Positions 1 to 8,618 of a DNA stretch of 64,000 nucleotides are shown here, one piece after another. The first letter of the stretch is position 1. Every line of letters starts with the position of its first letter. The DNA is taken from assembly GCF_900141805.1 (NCBI RefSeq), contig NZ_FQYN01000004.1, positions 496,001 to 560,000 of the forward strand, given 5' to 3'. The notes beneath the pieces are model-generated. The model saw nothing but the letters and a program-made list of their open reading frames with translations. It had not been told where the DNA came from and did no database searches. This DNA comes from Hymenobacter daecheongensis DSM 21074. Its GTDB lineage: Bacteria > Bacteroidota > Bacteroidia > Cytophagales > Hymenobacteraceae. The position numbers were made by a program, and so were the translations under genes.

Positions 1-550
1 CCACCCGAAAGTGCACGGCGGACCCGATCAGGCGCTGTGCGTGTATCCGGGCGGGCATTATCCGCACTGGGCCGAACGCCTGGGGCACGCACTGCCGCCC
101 GGCAGCTTCGGCGAAAATCTGACCCTGGCCGGCCCCGCTACGGAGCACGATGTCTGCATCGGCGACGTATTCCGGCTGGGCGAAGCGGTGGTGCAAATCA
201 CGCAGCCCCGCTCGCCCTGCTACCAACTGGGGCTGCGCTGGCAGCAGCCGCTGCTACCCAAGTGGCTGCAGGATTCGGGCCGTACCGGCTGGTATATGCG
301 CGTGCTGCAGCCCGGCCACGTAGCCCCCACCGACAGCCTGCAGCTTACGCAGCGGCCCTACCCGGAATGGCCGGTAGCGCGGGCTAACAGCGTGAAATAT
401 GAGCTGCGCGACGACCTGACGCTCTCGGCCGCGCTGGCCGCGTGCCCGGCGCTGGGCCAGCAGTGGCGCAGCAAAATGCTGGGGCGCGTATCGGGGGCAT
501 TGCCGCTGTATGATGATGCCAACCGCCTGCAGGGCCTGAACGCGGAATAG
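1..550 (+). CDS. MOSC domain protein (YiiM-like), 5' end outside window
   Basis: The reading frame is open from the left edge, so the start lies upstream. The visible part has the MOSC-type HGGPDQALCVYP stretch at its beginning and the conserved cysteine in PRSPCYQLG about 70 residues in; this cysteine is the ligand or reactive residue in MOSC proteins. The C-terminal half, with its helices up to residue 180, fits the YiiM subfamily, which takes part in molybdenum-cofactor-dependent reduction of N-hydroxylated compounds. Substrate and partner cannot be read from the sequence. It ends just before a strong bidirectional terminator. Confidence 0.85.
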   Translation, partial: HPKVHGGPDQALCVYPGGHYPHWAERLGHALPPGSFGENLTLAGPATEHDVCIGDVFRLGEAVVQITQPRSPCYQLGLRWQQPLLPKWLQDSGRTGWYMRVLQPGHVAPTDSLQLTQRPYPEWPVARANSVKYELRDDLTLSAALAACPALGQQWRSKMLGRVSGALPLYDDANRLQGLNAE

Positions 551-575
551 CGCCTAATTGGCTCCGCCAGAACAC

Positions 576-611
576 AAAAACAGGGCACCCGGCTGCGGGT
601 GCCCTGTTTTT
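576..611. terminator. Bidirectional rho-independent terminator
   Basis: Perfect 16-bp stem (AAAAACAGGGCACCCG against its complement) with a 4-base loop. An A-run before and a T-run after let it serve the MOSC gene on the plus strand and the DUF2383 gene that ends at 634 on the minus strand. Confidence 0.9.
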
Positions 612-633
612 GTATCGATTAGCCTGGCGCTGC

Positions 634-1323
634 TTAAGCGGGCTGTTTGGCTTGTAGCTTCTGCAGCTCGCGGTAGGTTTTCTGCGACTGCGCAGACTGG
701 CGCTCCACGGCCTGGCGCATGGCGCCGGTGAGGGTATGGTCGTCGAGGGCGTCTTCGTAGGCTTTCAGGGCCCACTCCTCGCCGTAGATATTGGAGCCCA
801 GGATGGCGCTTTCGTCGAAGCCGGTGATGGCGGCTTTGGCATCCATCCAGCCGCGGTAGAGCTTGCCTTTGGCGGTGGTGCTGGTCTGGCGCTCGTGGCC
901 CTGCTGGCGCAGGTAGCCGTTCAGCTCGTTGGCGAACTGCTGGCTCTGGCTCACCAGCTGCTTGTAGTAGCCGCTGAGCTGGGGATCTTTGCTTTCGGCC
1001 GCGGCGCGCTGGTAGCCCTCTACCCGGTCATTCACGAAGTAGAGCAGCTCGTTGAGGGTGTCAGCCTGCTGGCCGTTGCTGGCTTTGGCCGCTTTGCCGG
1101 CTTTGTTGCCACTGAGCAGCTTGCTCACGCCAAATACGAGCAGGGCGCCGCCGAGTACTTTCTGGGTGGTGCTGAGCTTGCCGAGCAGGTCGCCCATGCT
1201 GCCTTTGCTGAGCAGCTGGCCGGCTTTGTTCAACAGGGAGCCGTTTTCAGTAGTGGAAGAAGTGTAGGACTGACCGTAGTTGTCTTCCTGCGTGGGGCGG
1301 GTAGGTTGCTGTGGTTGATTCAT
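634..1323 (-). CDS. PA2169-family four-helix-bundle protein (DUF2383)
   Basis: The protein has 229 residues. Residues 1-50 are polar and disordered-looking (Gln, Thr, Ser rich), residues 53-72 form a hydrophobic glycine-rich segment (VLGGALLVFGVSKLL), and about 87-200 resemble the DUF2383/PA2169 ferritin-like four-helix bundle: a helix starting LNELLYFVNDRVEGY, then one with YYKQLVSQSQQFANEL, and a late YGEEWALKAYEDAL helix. In other bacteria these proteins are linked to stress and stationary phase; no reaction is known. It stands alone, divergent from the DUF3817 gene and convergent with the MOSC gene. Confidence 0.75.
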   Translation of the reverse strand: MNQPQQPTRPTQEDNYGQSYTSSTTENGSLLNKAGQLLSKGSMGDLLGKLSTTQKVLGGALLVFGVSKLLSGNKAGKAAKASNGQQADTLNELLYFVNDRVEGYQRAAAESKDPQLSGYYKQLVSQSQQFANELNGYLRQQGHERQTSTTAKGKLYRGWMDAKAAITGFDESAILGSNIYGEEWALKAYEDALDDHTLTGAMRQAVERQSAQSQKTYRELQKLQAKQPA

Positions 1324-1438
1324 GAGATAGAACAGGTTAAGTGAATTCTGGCGGGGTTTACGGCGACATGAGCCGTAGTGTTAGGCTGAGCTTGGACCCG
1401 CCCCCATCCGAAACGCAGATAATGGGTCGGCAGGGCCG

Positions 1439-1446
1439 TATCTTGC
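1439..1446 (+). promoter_or_regulatory. Bacteroidota -7 box variant before DUF3817 gene
   Basis: TATCTTGC lies 22 bases before the ATG at 1469. It fits the short variant TAnnTTGC that recurs before starts in this window. No clear -33 TTTG was seen. Confidence 0.45.
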
Positions 1447-1468
1447 GGCTTCATTTAGCTCCGTTTTT

Positions 1469-1768
1469 ATGCTTGCTACTTTGCTCCGCACTTCTTTGGG
1501 TCGCCTGCGGGCCGTCGGGTTTCTGGAAGGAGTGTCGTTTCTGGTCCTGCTGGGCATTGCCATGCCGCTGAAGTACGCAGCCGGCCTGCCGGAAGCGGTG
1601 CGCGTGGTGGGCATGGCGCACGGGGTCTTGTTCGTCCTGTATGTGCTGCTGGTGGTGCAGGTGAGTCTGGAGCTGGGCTGGTCGTGGCGCAAGGCGCTGC
1701 TGGCGCTGGTAGTATCGGTGGTGCCGTTTGGCACGTTCTGGGCCGAGAAGAAGCTGTTTCAGGCGTAA
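1469..1768 (+). CDS. DUF3817 integral membrane protein
   Basis: A 99-residue protein with three predicted membrane helices (about 14-36, 44-67, 72-91). LRAVGFLEGVSFLVLLGIAMPLK and the closing PFGTFWAEKKL are hallmarks of the DUF3817 family (YdzA-like). The molecular function of the family is unknown. Its last 10 bases overlap, on the opposite strand, the end of the DinB gene, so the two genes converge tail to tail without a terminator between them. Confidence 0.85.
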   Translation: MLATLLRTSLGRLRAVGFLEGVSFLVLLGIAMPLKYAAGLPEAVRVVGMAHGVLFVLYVLLVVQVSLELGWSWRKALLALVVSVVPFGTFWAEKKLFQA

Positions 1769-2295
1769 CGGTCTGCTTCTGCCCGCAGCACGCGCACCGT
1801 CACGAGGAGCTGGCCGAGGTGGCGCATGGTGTGTTCGGCGGCGTGCACCAGCAGCCCCAGCACGGTAGAAGGTAGCTGCGCCCGACCCACGCCGCGCCGC
1901 TCGGTGAGGGTGGCTTTGGGTGTTTGGCGCAACTGGCCCAGGGTGCGCTCTACCTGCTGGTGGAAGGCCTGCACCAGCGCGGCCGTAGTGCCGGGCGCGG
2001 TGCTGCCCTGCCCTTCGGCCCGCAGATATTCGATCTGGGCGGGTGTCAGGCTTTCGGCGCGGGCGTAGGTGGTTAGGCGGTCGAGCACGCCGGTGAGGTG
2101 CTGCAGGTGAAAGCCGGGCGAGGCCAGCCCGGCGGGCTTATGCCAGAGCAGGTGGTCGGGAAAGTCAGCCAGCAGTGCCGTCAGCTCTTCGCGGGCCTGC
2201 AGCAGAGCGTGGGCCACGGGCAGCAGCAGCGGCGAATAGTCGGGCAGCGGGCCGCGCAGCCATACTTCGGGGAGGTCAGGATAAGTTGGGGTCAT
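1759..2295 (-). CDS. DinB family protein
   Basis: A 178-residue four-helix DinB/YfiT-type protein. The metal-binding histidines typical of the superfamily are visible in FHLQHLTGVLDRL (about residue 63-75) and in the late HAAEHTMRHLGQLL motif (about 151-164). Members often act as metal-dependent thiol or mycothiol/bacillithiol transferases, or have no known activity; the substrate here is unknown. It is transcribed away from the aminotransferase gene, and the roughly 100-bp gap between them carries both promoters. Confidence 0.85.
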   Translation of the reverse strand: MTPTYPDLPEVWLRGPLPDYSPLLLPVAHALLQAREELTALLADFPDHLLWHKPAGLASPGFHLQHLTGVLDRLTTYARAESLTPAQIEYLRAEGQGSTAPGTTAALVQAFHQQVERTLGQLRQTPKATLTERRGVGRAQLPSTVLGLLVHAAEHTMRHLGQLLVTVRVLRAEADRYA

Positions 2296-2382
2296 GGGCT
2301 GAAAACCGGGCGGATGGGGAGTTGTTGGCGGGGTGCAGACAAATAACGCCGCTTAAAAGGGCTTCGCTGGCCCGCTTGGGCG

Positions 2383-2390
2383 TATCTTGC
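2383..2390 (+). promoter_or_regulatory. -7 box giving a near-leaderless aminotransferase mRNA
   Basis: TATCTTGC ends only 5 bases before the ATG at 2396. If it is used, transcription would begin at or next to the start codon. Confidence 0.5.
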
Positions 2391-2395
2391 GCGTT

Positions 2396-3592
2396 ATGTT
2401 AGAAGCATCCCGGCGCGGGCAAGCTATGCCCTGGTCGCCTTTTCGTAAGCTCACTCCTTTTGCCGATGCGGCCAAGCGGCGCGGCGTTATCGTGCATCAC
2501 CTCAACATCGGCCAGCCCGATATCGAAACGCCGCCTTCGGTGCTGGCTGCCGTGCAGCAGGCCGATATCCGGGTGCTGGAATACAGTCCTAGCGCCGGCC
2601 ACGACTCCTACCGCCGCAAGCTGGCCGGCTACTACCAGGGCGTGGGTATCGACGTGGTGGCCGAGGATATTCTGGTGACGGCGGGCGGCAGCGAGGCCAT
2701 CCTGTTTGCCCTGCTTTCCTGCCTCAACCCCGGCGACGAGGTGCTGGTGCCGGAGCCGTTCTACGGCGCGTATCCGTCGTTTGCGGTGGCCGCGGGCGTG
2801 CACATCGTGCCCATCACATCGCATATTGAACAGGGCTACGCGCTGCCGCCCATTGCCGAGATGGAGCGCCTGCTGACGCCGCGCACCAAGGCCATTCTGA
2901 TCTGCAACCCCAACAACCCGACCGGCTACGTATATAGCCGCGCCGAGCTGGAGCAGCTGCGCGACCTGTGCCTGCGCCGCCAGCTGTTTCTGCTCTCGGA
3001 TGAGGCCTACCGGGAGTTTTGCTACGATGCGCCCTACGTGAGTGCCCTGCACCTGGCCGGACTGGAGCAGCATGTGGTGCTGCTGGACACCATCTCGAAG
3101 CGCTACAGCGCCTGCGGGGCCCGCATCGGGGCGTTGGTGACCAGGAATAAGGCCGTGCAGGAAGCGGCGCTGAAGTTTGCCCAGATGCGGGTGAGTCCGC
3201 CGGGGCTGGCGCAGCTGCTGGGCGAGGCCGCCACCGCGCTGCCCGCCACCTATTTCGACGGCACCAAGGCTGAATACCTGCACCGCCGCAACGTGCTGGT
3301 GGCGCGGCTGCAAGCCATGCCCGGCGTGACGTGCCCGGTGCCCAGCGGGGCCTTCTACGTGATGGTGCGCCTGCCCGTGGACGATACAGCCCGCTTCGCG
3401 CAGTGGCTGCTGGAAGCGTTTCAGCACGAGGGCCAGACGCTGATGATTTCGCCTGCCGCCGGCTTCTATGCCACGCCTGGCCTGGGCCGGCAGGAAGCGC
3501 GCCTGGCCTACGTGCGCAACGCCGATGAGCTGCATAAAGCCATGGATTGCCTGGAACGGGCGTTGGGGCAGTACCCAGGGCGCACCGCATAG
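2396..3592 (+). CDS. Class I/II PLP-dependent aminotransferase
   Basis: The product has 398 residues and is an AspC/AlaT-like fold type I transaminase, cytosolic. Visible marks: NIGQPDIETP near the N-terminus, GGSEAI (cofactor phosphate region), CNPNNPTG around residue 169-176, and SDEAYREF. SKRYSACGARIG carries the Schiff-base lysine (Lys235). The preferred amino acid cannot be told from the sequence; aspartate, alanine or aromatic substrates are all possible. The ATG at 2396 was preferred to a TTG nine bases upstream, because that TTG lies inside the likely -7 box. There is no terminator before the cytochrome gene 87 bases downstream, so read-through is possible. Confidence 0.85.
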   Translation: MLEASRRGQAMPWSPFRKLTPFADAAKRRGVIVHHLNIGQPDIETPPSVLAAVQQADIRVLEYSPSAGHDSYRRKLAGYYQGVGIDVVAEDILVTAGGSEAILFALLSCLNPGDEVLVPEPFYGAYPSFAVAAGVHIVPITSHIEQGYALPPIAEMERLLTPRTKAILICNPNNPTGYVYSRAELEQLRDLCLRRQLFLLSDEAYREFCYDAPYVSALHLAGLEQHVVLLDTISKRYSACGARIGALVTRNKAVQEAALKFAQMRVSPPGLAQLLGEAATALPATYFDGTKAEYLHRRNVLVARLQAMPGVTCPVPSGAFYVMVRLPVDDTARFAQWLLEAFQHEGQTLMISPAAGFYATPGLGRQEARLAYVRNADELHKAMDCLERALGQYPGRTA

Positions 3593-3679
3593 CGAACAGT
3601 GAGTAGTAGAAACCACTGCCGTAACTTGCCGCGCGTCTGATTCTTCTTCCTGTTCTAAACCCGAAATATCCTTCTGGCC

Positions 3680-4345
3680 ATGCCCTCCCCGACTGCCCCC
3701 GTCACCGCCGCCGCCGACCGCGCCGACCGCAAAAACTCGCTCAGCCTGCGCCTCTGGCACTGGGGCAGCGCGGCCGTTATTTCGGGTCTGCTCATCACCA
3801 TTCTGTTTCTGTTCGTGATTCTGAAGATGAAGACCGTGGGGCCGGAGTTTCAGCAGGTGCTGCAGAAAGAAGGCGTAACGATGAGCCGGGAGCAGGTGCG
3901 CGGCCTCACGCGCATCATCTCGCACCGCATCTGGGACTGGCACATTTACCTGGGCGTCACGCTGGCGTTTCTGCTGCTGTATCGGGTGGTGCTGGAATTT
4001 TTTCAGCGCGGGCGGCAGCGCTTTTCCGTCAAGCTGCGCACGGCGCGGCAGCTGTTTCGCCAGCAGGGCACCGACCTGCGCGACGTGCGCCACTCGCTGG
4101 TAGTGAAGTATTCTTACCTGGCTTTCTACCTGATGCTGACGGTGATGGTGACCACGGGCCTGATGCTGGTGTATGCCGATGATTTTGAAGTACTGGAAAA
4201 GCTGGAGCACACGGTGGAAGAAGTGCACAACTTCACCATGTACCTGATTATTGCCTTCATCGTGCTGCATGTGGCGGGCGTGGTGTGGGCCGAGTCTACC
4301 AAAAACAAAGGCATCGTATCGGATATGATAAATGGGGGCGACTAG
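3680..4345 (+). CDS. Cytochrome b/b561-type membrane protein
   Basis: A 221-residue protein with four membrane helices (about 33-50, 85-108, 145-166, 188-208). Candidate axial haem ligands are His in LWHWG (about residue 27), HRIWDWHIYLG (about 80-90), HNFTMYL and VLHVAG, the spacing expected of a di-haem cytochrome b561/Ni-Fe hydrogenase b-subunit type fold. It probably passes electrons across the inner membrane, but no partner oxidoreductase lies nearby. A TAACTTGC box is present about 50 bases before the ATG. The gene is followed by a long palindromic repeat that ends in a T-run and can act as its terminator. Confidence 0.75.
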   Translation: MPSPTAPVTAAADRADRKNSLSLRLWHWGSAAVISGLLITILFLFVILKMKTVGPEFQQVLQKEGVTMSREQVRGLTRIISHRIWDWHIYLGVTLAFLLLYRVVLEFFQRGRQRFSVKLRTARQLFRQQGTDLRDVRHSLVVKYSYLAFYLMLTVMVTTGLMLVYADDFEVLEKLEHTVEEVHNFTMYLIIAFIVLHVAGVVWAESTKNKGIVSDMINGGD

Positions 4346-4355
4346 TGCGCCCTTT

Positions 4356-4482
4356 TGTCATCCTTCATCTGGCGTACGCTTGCGCAGGGCCTTATCACGG
4401 TAGAAAGAACGACAACTGGTTGATACAACTCGCTATGGCGTTATAAGGTCCTTCGCAAGCGTACGCTAGATGAAGGATGACA
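4356..4482. repeat. Long inverted repeat, GTCATCCTTC...GAAGGATGAC type
   Basis: Arms of about 43 bp (4356-4398 and 4440-4482), nearly complementary, with a loop of about 40 bases. The inner part of each arm (GCAAGG/CCTTATCAC) is shared with the elements at 42267-42369 and 52615-52715, so it belongs to the same MITE/REP-like family. The right arm is followed by a T-run (4485-4490). Confidence 0.85.
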
Positions 4483-4542
4483 GATTTTTTGACTCTCCAA
4501 ACAGCTTCAACTATTCCGTTTCCCACATTTTTTTCCTGATAA

Positions 4543-6090
4543 ATGCGTTCTTTTTTACTGAAATCGGCCGGCGGCCTGGGCGGCTTGCTGCTGGCGCTGG
4601 CCCAGCCGGCGGCGGCGCAAACGGCGGCCACCCCCAACCGCTTCCTCACCGATAGCCTCGACAGCTACGTGCAGCGCGGCCTGCGGCAATGGGAAGTGCC
4701 TGGTCTGGCCATTGTGGTGGTCAAAAACGGCAAAGTGGTGGTCAGCAAGGGCTACGGCGTGCGGGCCGTGGGCAAGCCCGAGCCCGTGGATGCCAACACG
4801 CTGTTCATGATTGCCTCCAACACCAAGCTCTTCACCGGCACCGCCCTGGCCCACCTCGACGAGCAAAAGAAGATTTCGCTCGACGAGCGGGCCAGCAAGT
4901 ACCTGCCCGGCTTCCAGCTCTACGACTCGGCCGCCTCCCGCCTCGTGACGGTGCGCGACCTGATGGGCCACCACTTCGGCTTCAAAACCTTCCAAGGCGA
5001 CTTTTCCTTTTTCAACTCCAATCTGAGCCGCGAAGACATCATCTACCGGATGCGGCTGATGAAGCCCGGCGGCCAGTTTCGCCGCGAGTACGGCTACTGC
5101 AACTCCGGTTTCGTGGCCGCCGGCCAGGTGATTCCGGCCGCTACGGGCGGCACCAGCTGGGAAGAATATGTGCGCCAGAACATTCTGCGGCCGCTGGGCA
5201 TGAGCAGCACGAGCATGAACTCGCAGGGCTTTGAGCAGCAGCCCAACCACGCGCTGGCTTACTCCAATACCTTCGGCCCGCTGGCCCCGGTGCCCTTCGA
5301 CAACTGGGACAACATGGGCCCCTGCGCCAGCATGACCTCCAACGTGACGGATCTGGCCAAGTGGCTGCAGTTTCAGCTCGATTCGGGTCGCTACCAGGGC
5401 CAGCGCGTGCTGCCGTGGAGTGTGCTGCGCAAAACCCGCGACGCCAACACCGTACTCAGCGCCCGCAAGTCGCCGGTGCTGCCCACGCACTTCACCACCT
5501 ACGGCCTGGGCGTGCTCAGCACCGACTACAACGGCAAGCAGGTATTCTGGCACACCGGTGGGGCCTCCGGGCAGGTCAGCAACGTGTGCTTTGTGCCCGA
5601 AGAAGGCCTGGGCATCGCCATTCTGACCAACAACGACAACCAGAGCTTCTTCGAGGCCCTGCGCTACCAGATTCTGGACAGCTATCTGGGCGTGCCCTAC
5701 GCCGACCGCAGCGCGTTTTTCCTGAAGCGGGCCAAAGCCGCCCGCCTCGTCGACAACCCCACCAAGAAGCTGGACGCGCGGGTGAGCAAGAAAGCCAAGC
5801 TGCCAATGAAGCCTGAAGCCTACACCGGCAACTTTGAAAATGCATTGTTTGGCTCCATCATCATCGCGCCCAAAAACAAGCAGCAGCTCCTGGTGCGCTT
5901 CCCCACCCATCCCGGCCTCACCGCCACGCTCGACTACATGGACGGCAACGAGTTCCGCTGCACCTATTCCAACCTCGTGTTTGGGGTGCAGCCGGCCGTG
6001 TTCAAAGTGGAAGGCGGCAAGGTAACCTCCGTGCAGCTGCAGGCCAACGACTACGTGGAACAAGACCCGTACGTGTTCAGCCGGCGGTAA
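4543..6090 (+). CDS. Exported class C beta-lactamase-type serine hydrolase
   Basis: A 515-residue protein. A Sec signal peptide ends near AAAQ (residues 1-26), so it is periplasmic or exported. The beta-lactamase/penicillin-binding-like domain follows with all three motifs: SNTK (Ser92, Lys95), YCN (Tyr185) and HTG (His337). A C-terminal beta-rich domain of about 110 residues follows, of the DUF3471-like type often found in these hydrolases. The substrate is unknown; D-amino acid peptides, esters or cell-wall fragments are likelier than antibiotics. It is flanked upstream by the 4356-4482 palindrome and downstream by a perfect terminator. Confidence 0.9.
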   Translation: MRSFLLKSAGGLGGLLLALAQPAAAQTAATPNRFLTDSLDSYVQRGLRQWEVPGLAIVVVKNGKVVVSKGYGVRAVGKPEPVDANTLFMIASNTKLFTGTALAHLDEQKKISLDERASKYLPGFQLYDSAASRLVTVRDLMGHHFGFKTFQGDFSFFNSNLSREDIIYRMRLMKPGGQFRREYGYCNSGFVAAGQVIPAATGGTSWEEYVRQNILRPLGMSSTSMNSQGFEQQPNHALAYSNTFGPLAPVPFDNWDNMGPCASMTSNVTDLAKWLQFQLDSGRYQGQRVLPWSVLRKTRDANTVLSARKSPVLPTHFTTYGLGVLSTDYNGKQVFWHTGGASGQVSNVCFVPEEGLGIAILTNNDNQSFFEALRYQILDSYLGVPYADRSAFFLKRAKAARLVDNPTKKLDARVSKKAKLPMKPEAYTGNFENALFGSIIIAPKNKQQLLVRFPTHPGLTATLDYMDGNEFRCTYSNLVFGVQPAVFKVEGGKVTSVQLQANDYVEQDPYVFSRR

Positions 6091-6106
6091 ATTTCGGTGG
6101 TCGTCA

Positions 6107-6159
6107 TTTCAAACAAAAAACCGCCCGGACCAGCAGTCCGGGCGGTTTTTTGTTTGAAA
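6107..6159 (+). terminator. Rho-independent terminator after serine hydrolase
   Basis: Perfect 24-bp stem (6107-6130 with 6136-6159), 5-base loop, with a GC-rich core and T6 in the right arm. Confidence 0.95.
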
Positions 6160-6266
6160 GAATGGCGGTAAATTCGGCGGTAAGCCGGAGTACTGTCGGG
6201 AAGATTTTTCGGCCTGATTTTTAGGCGGCTCCGGCATTCACCTCACGCTTTCCTGTTTTCTCCGCC

Positions 6267-6770
6267 ATGCCTGCCCGTTTCCTTGTCTCCGCTCTTTTTT
6301 TCGGGCTGCTGCTGACGGCCCTGCTGGGCTTTAGCGCGGGCCCGCGCCCTGCTTCGCCGCCGGCTACTATTTCGCTGCGCATCAACGGTTTGCCCATTGC
6401 TACCGACACGCTGGGCTCGCGCATTTTCGTGGGCACCAACCACACGTTGCGTCTGAACATCATCCGGGCCAACGACCCCGACGGTGAAGGCCTCACCATC
6501 CTCATCGACCGGTTTCCGCTAACCCCCGGCACCTACGCCTTCCAGGAAATCCTGAGCGGCCACAACCGCGACGCCTCTTACCGCTACCAGCAGGTGGCGG
6601 CCTACTCCAAATCGTGCCCCGACAACCCCGGTCTGGTGAAAATAACGGCCGTGGACACCGTGCGCAAAGTGCTGACCGGCTCCTACCACTGCCAGGTCTG
6701 CGAATCGGGCCGCGGGGCGCGGCGGTTTACGATGACGGGCGCGTTCAGCTTTCCGTATGAGGAGGAGTAA
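6267..6770 (+). CDS. Exported hypothetical protein, DUF6252-like
   Basis: A 167-residue protein with an N-terminal signal or anchor segment (residues 5-25) and then a small beta-sandwich-like domain. The pattern INGLPIATDTLGS, LTPGTYAF and a late LTGSYHCQVCESG resembles Bacteroidota DUF6252-type secreted or lipoprotein domains, but no lipobox cysteine was found. CQVC could form a disulfide. The function is unknown. It stands alone, with a G/C-rich hairpin directly after the stop. Confidence 0.5.
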   Translation: MPARFLVSALFFGLLLTALLGFSAGPRPASPPATISLRINGLPIATDTLGSRIFVGTNHTLRLNIIRANDPDGEGLTILIDRFPLTPGTYAFQEILSGHNRDASYRYQQVAAYSKSCPDNPGLVKITAVDTVRKVLTGSYHCQVCESGRGARRFTMTGAFSFPYEEE

Positions 6771-6774
6771 CGGA

Positions 6775-6821
6775 GCCTCACCCCCGGCCCCTCTCCCGAG
6801 GAGAGGGGCCGGGGGTGAGGC
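6775..6821. repeat. G-rich hairpin repeat (CCCCCGGCCCCTCTCC family)
   Basis: A 21-22-bp perfect stem with a 3-base loop. The same arm occurs at 25766-25800, 51961-51995, 52133-52166 and, diverged, at 56718-56890. It covers the space between two convergent genes and reaches the alcohol dehydrogenase stop codon, so it may also stop transcription, although it has no T-run. Confidence 0.9.
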
Positions 6822-7864
6822 TACAGCGTGGCCATATCAATCACGAAACGGTAGTGCACGTCGCCTTTCAGCATCCGCTCATACGCCTCGTTGATTTGGC
6901 TGATCGGAATAACTTCCACGTCGGACATGATGTTGTGCTCGGCGCAGAAATCCAGCATTTCCTGGGTTTCCTCTATGCCACCGATGAGCGAGCCGGCCAC
7001 GCGGCGGCGCTTGGCAATCAGGTTGAAGGCGTGCAGCTGCGGGGCTTCGGGCGGCACACCGAGCAGAATCATGGTGCCGTCGCGGCGGAGCAGGTTCACA
7101 TACAGGCCCAGGTCCAGCGGGGCCGATACGGTGTTGATGATGAAGTCGAAGTAGTTGGTCACGCTTTTCAGCTGGGCCTCGTCTTTGGTCACCACAAACT
7201 TGTGGGCCCCCAGCTTTTTGGCATCGGCTTCCTTATTAGGCGAGGTGCTGAGCACGGTTACTTCGGCACCCATGGCGGCGGCCAGCTTCACGGCCATGTG
7301 GCCCAGGCCACCCAGGCCCATCACTGCTACCCGGTCGCCGGCGCCCACTTTCCACTGCCGCAGCGGCGAGTAGGTGGTGATGCCGGCGCACAGCAGCGGT
7401 GCCACCCGCTCCAAAGCCAGCTTCTCCGATATTTTGAGCACGAAATGCTCGTTTACCACAATCTGGTTGGAATAGCCGCCCTGCGTGGACTTGCCGGTTT
7501 CTTTCTCGATGCCCGCGTAGGTGCCCGTAAAGCCCACTTCGCAGTACTGCTCCAGGTTTTCCTGGCAGCTGGGGCAGGTGCGGCAAGAGTCGACCATGCA
7601 GCCCACGCCGGCCAGCTCGCCGGCCTGGAAGCTCTTCACATGGTTGCCGACGCGCACCACGCGGCCTACTATTTCGTGGCCGGGCACCATCGGGAACATG
7701 GCGCCGCCCCATTCGTCGCGCACCTGGTGCAGGTCGGAATGGCACACGCCGCAAAACAGAATTTCGATCTGAACATCGTGCGGGCCCACGTCGCGGCGCT
7801 CGAAGGAAAAGGGTTCGAGGGGCGCGTGCACGGCGGGGGCCGCGTAGCCTTTGGCTGGAATCAT
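6821..7864 (-). CDS. Zinc-dependent NAD(P) alcohol dehydrogenase (YahK/CAD type)
   Basis: A 347-residue medium-chain dehydrogenase that interconverts alcohols and aldehydes in the cytosol. The catalytic zinc site is seen in CGVCHSDLH and GHEIVG; the structural zinc cysteines are in CRTCPSCQENLEQYC. The Rossmann nucleotide motif is GLGGLGH. The cinnamyl-alcohol dehydrogenase/YahK-like branch, NADP-preferring with broad aldehyde range, is the best fit (VTVLSTSPNKEADAKKLGA). It sits 31 bases after the DUF1990 gene on the same strand and may be its operon partner. Confidence 0.9.
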   Translation of the reverse strand: MIPAKGYAAPAVHAPLEPFSFERRDVGPHDVQIEILFCGVCHSDLHQVRDEWGGAMFPMVPGHEIVGRVVRVGNHVKSFQAGELAGVGCMVDSCRTCPSCQENLEQYCEVGFTGTYAGIEKETGKSTQGGYSNQIVVNEHFVLKISEKLALERVAPLLCAGITTYSPLRQWKVGAGDRVAVMGLGGLGHMAVKLAAAMGAEVTVLSTSPNKEADAKKLGAHKFVVTKDEAQLKSVTNYFDFIINTVSAPLDLGLYVNLLRRDGTMILLGVPPEAPQLHAFNLIAKRRRVAGSLIGGIEETQEMLDFCAEHNIMSDVEVIPISQINEAYERMLKGDVHYRFVIDMATL

Positions 7865-7895
7865 GGTCAGGGGTGTTAGGTAAAAAGAAAGCGAA

Positions 7896-8618
7896 TCAGG
7901 ATAACCCAGCCTCGGCCCGAAGGTTTGCGGCGGCCGGCGGGGGCGGCGTGCCGGTGCGTAGCGCCGCCTCTACCTGCGCCCGCATCCGCTCCAATGACTG
8001 GTGGGCGAAGCGGCGCTGCAGAATGCGCCCAAACAGCTTGAAGCCCAGCCAGTAGAACGGGTTGCGGATGCGGCCCACCTGCGAAAAAGCGTGAATGTGA
8101 AACGTGACCCGGCCGGTGCCTAGGTTTTTGTGCACCGTAAACTCAATCTGGCCCCGCTCGAAGTGGCCTTCGAGGGTGCGGTAGTTGTAGCCCCACACCT
8201 GCTCCTGGGTGCCGTCGGGCAGACGGCGCGTCTCATCCGTCACGCCGCCGATGCGCACGCCGAACCAGAAGGTGAAGAACAGAAACTGCGCCCGCAGCAC
8301 CATGGTGCGCTCCTCTAGGGGCGCGTCGGGCACGAAAATGCCGGTTATCAGATCGGAAGGCGGGAAGGTGTAGGCCCGCAAAATCTGCTGGGCGGCCCGC
8401 CAGGGGCCGTTTTCGGCGGGCGGGCCGGGGGCTTCGGCGGGCAGCTCGGTGTCGTAGTCGTCGATGCGCCAGCCGGTTTCGGCGGTGTACTCACTCACGC
8501 GCTCCAGGTCGAAATTAACCTTGGCCTTGCCGAAGGCTTCGAGGCGGGCCTTCTGCACTTCCCAGAGCGGCGGCGCCGTGGCGGCGACGGGTAGCGGGCT
8601 ACTGGTCGGGATTGGCAT
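7896..8618 (-). CDS. DUF1990 family protein
   Basis: A 240-residue protein. GWRIDDYDTELP, the LRAYTFPPSDLI region, FVPDAPLEERTMVL, GGVTDETRR, VWGYNYRTLEGHFERGQI and FHIHAFSQVGRIRNP follow the DUF1990 consensus almost from end to end. The family has a START/SRPBCC-like beta fold and no proven function. Its start overlaps the end of the upstream gene by 20 bases, which implies translational coupling, and the alcohol dehydrogenase follows after 31 bases. Confidence 0.85.
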   Translation of the reverse strand: MPIPTSSPLPVAATAPPLWEVQKARLEAFGKAKVNFDLERVSEYTAETGWRIDDYDTELPAEAPGPPAENGPWRAAQQILRAYTFPPSDLITGIFVPDAPLEERTMVLRAQFLFFTFWFGVRIGGVTDETRRLPDGTQEQVWGYNYRTLEGHFERGQIEFTVHKNLGTGRVTFHIHAFSQVGRIRNPFYWLGFKLFGRILQRRFAHQSLERMRAQVEAALRTGTPPPPAAANLRAEAGLS

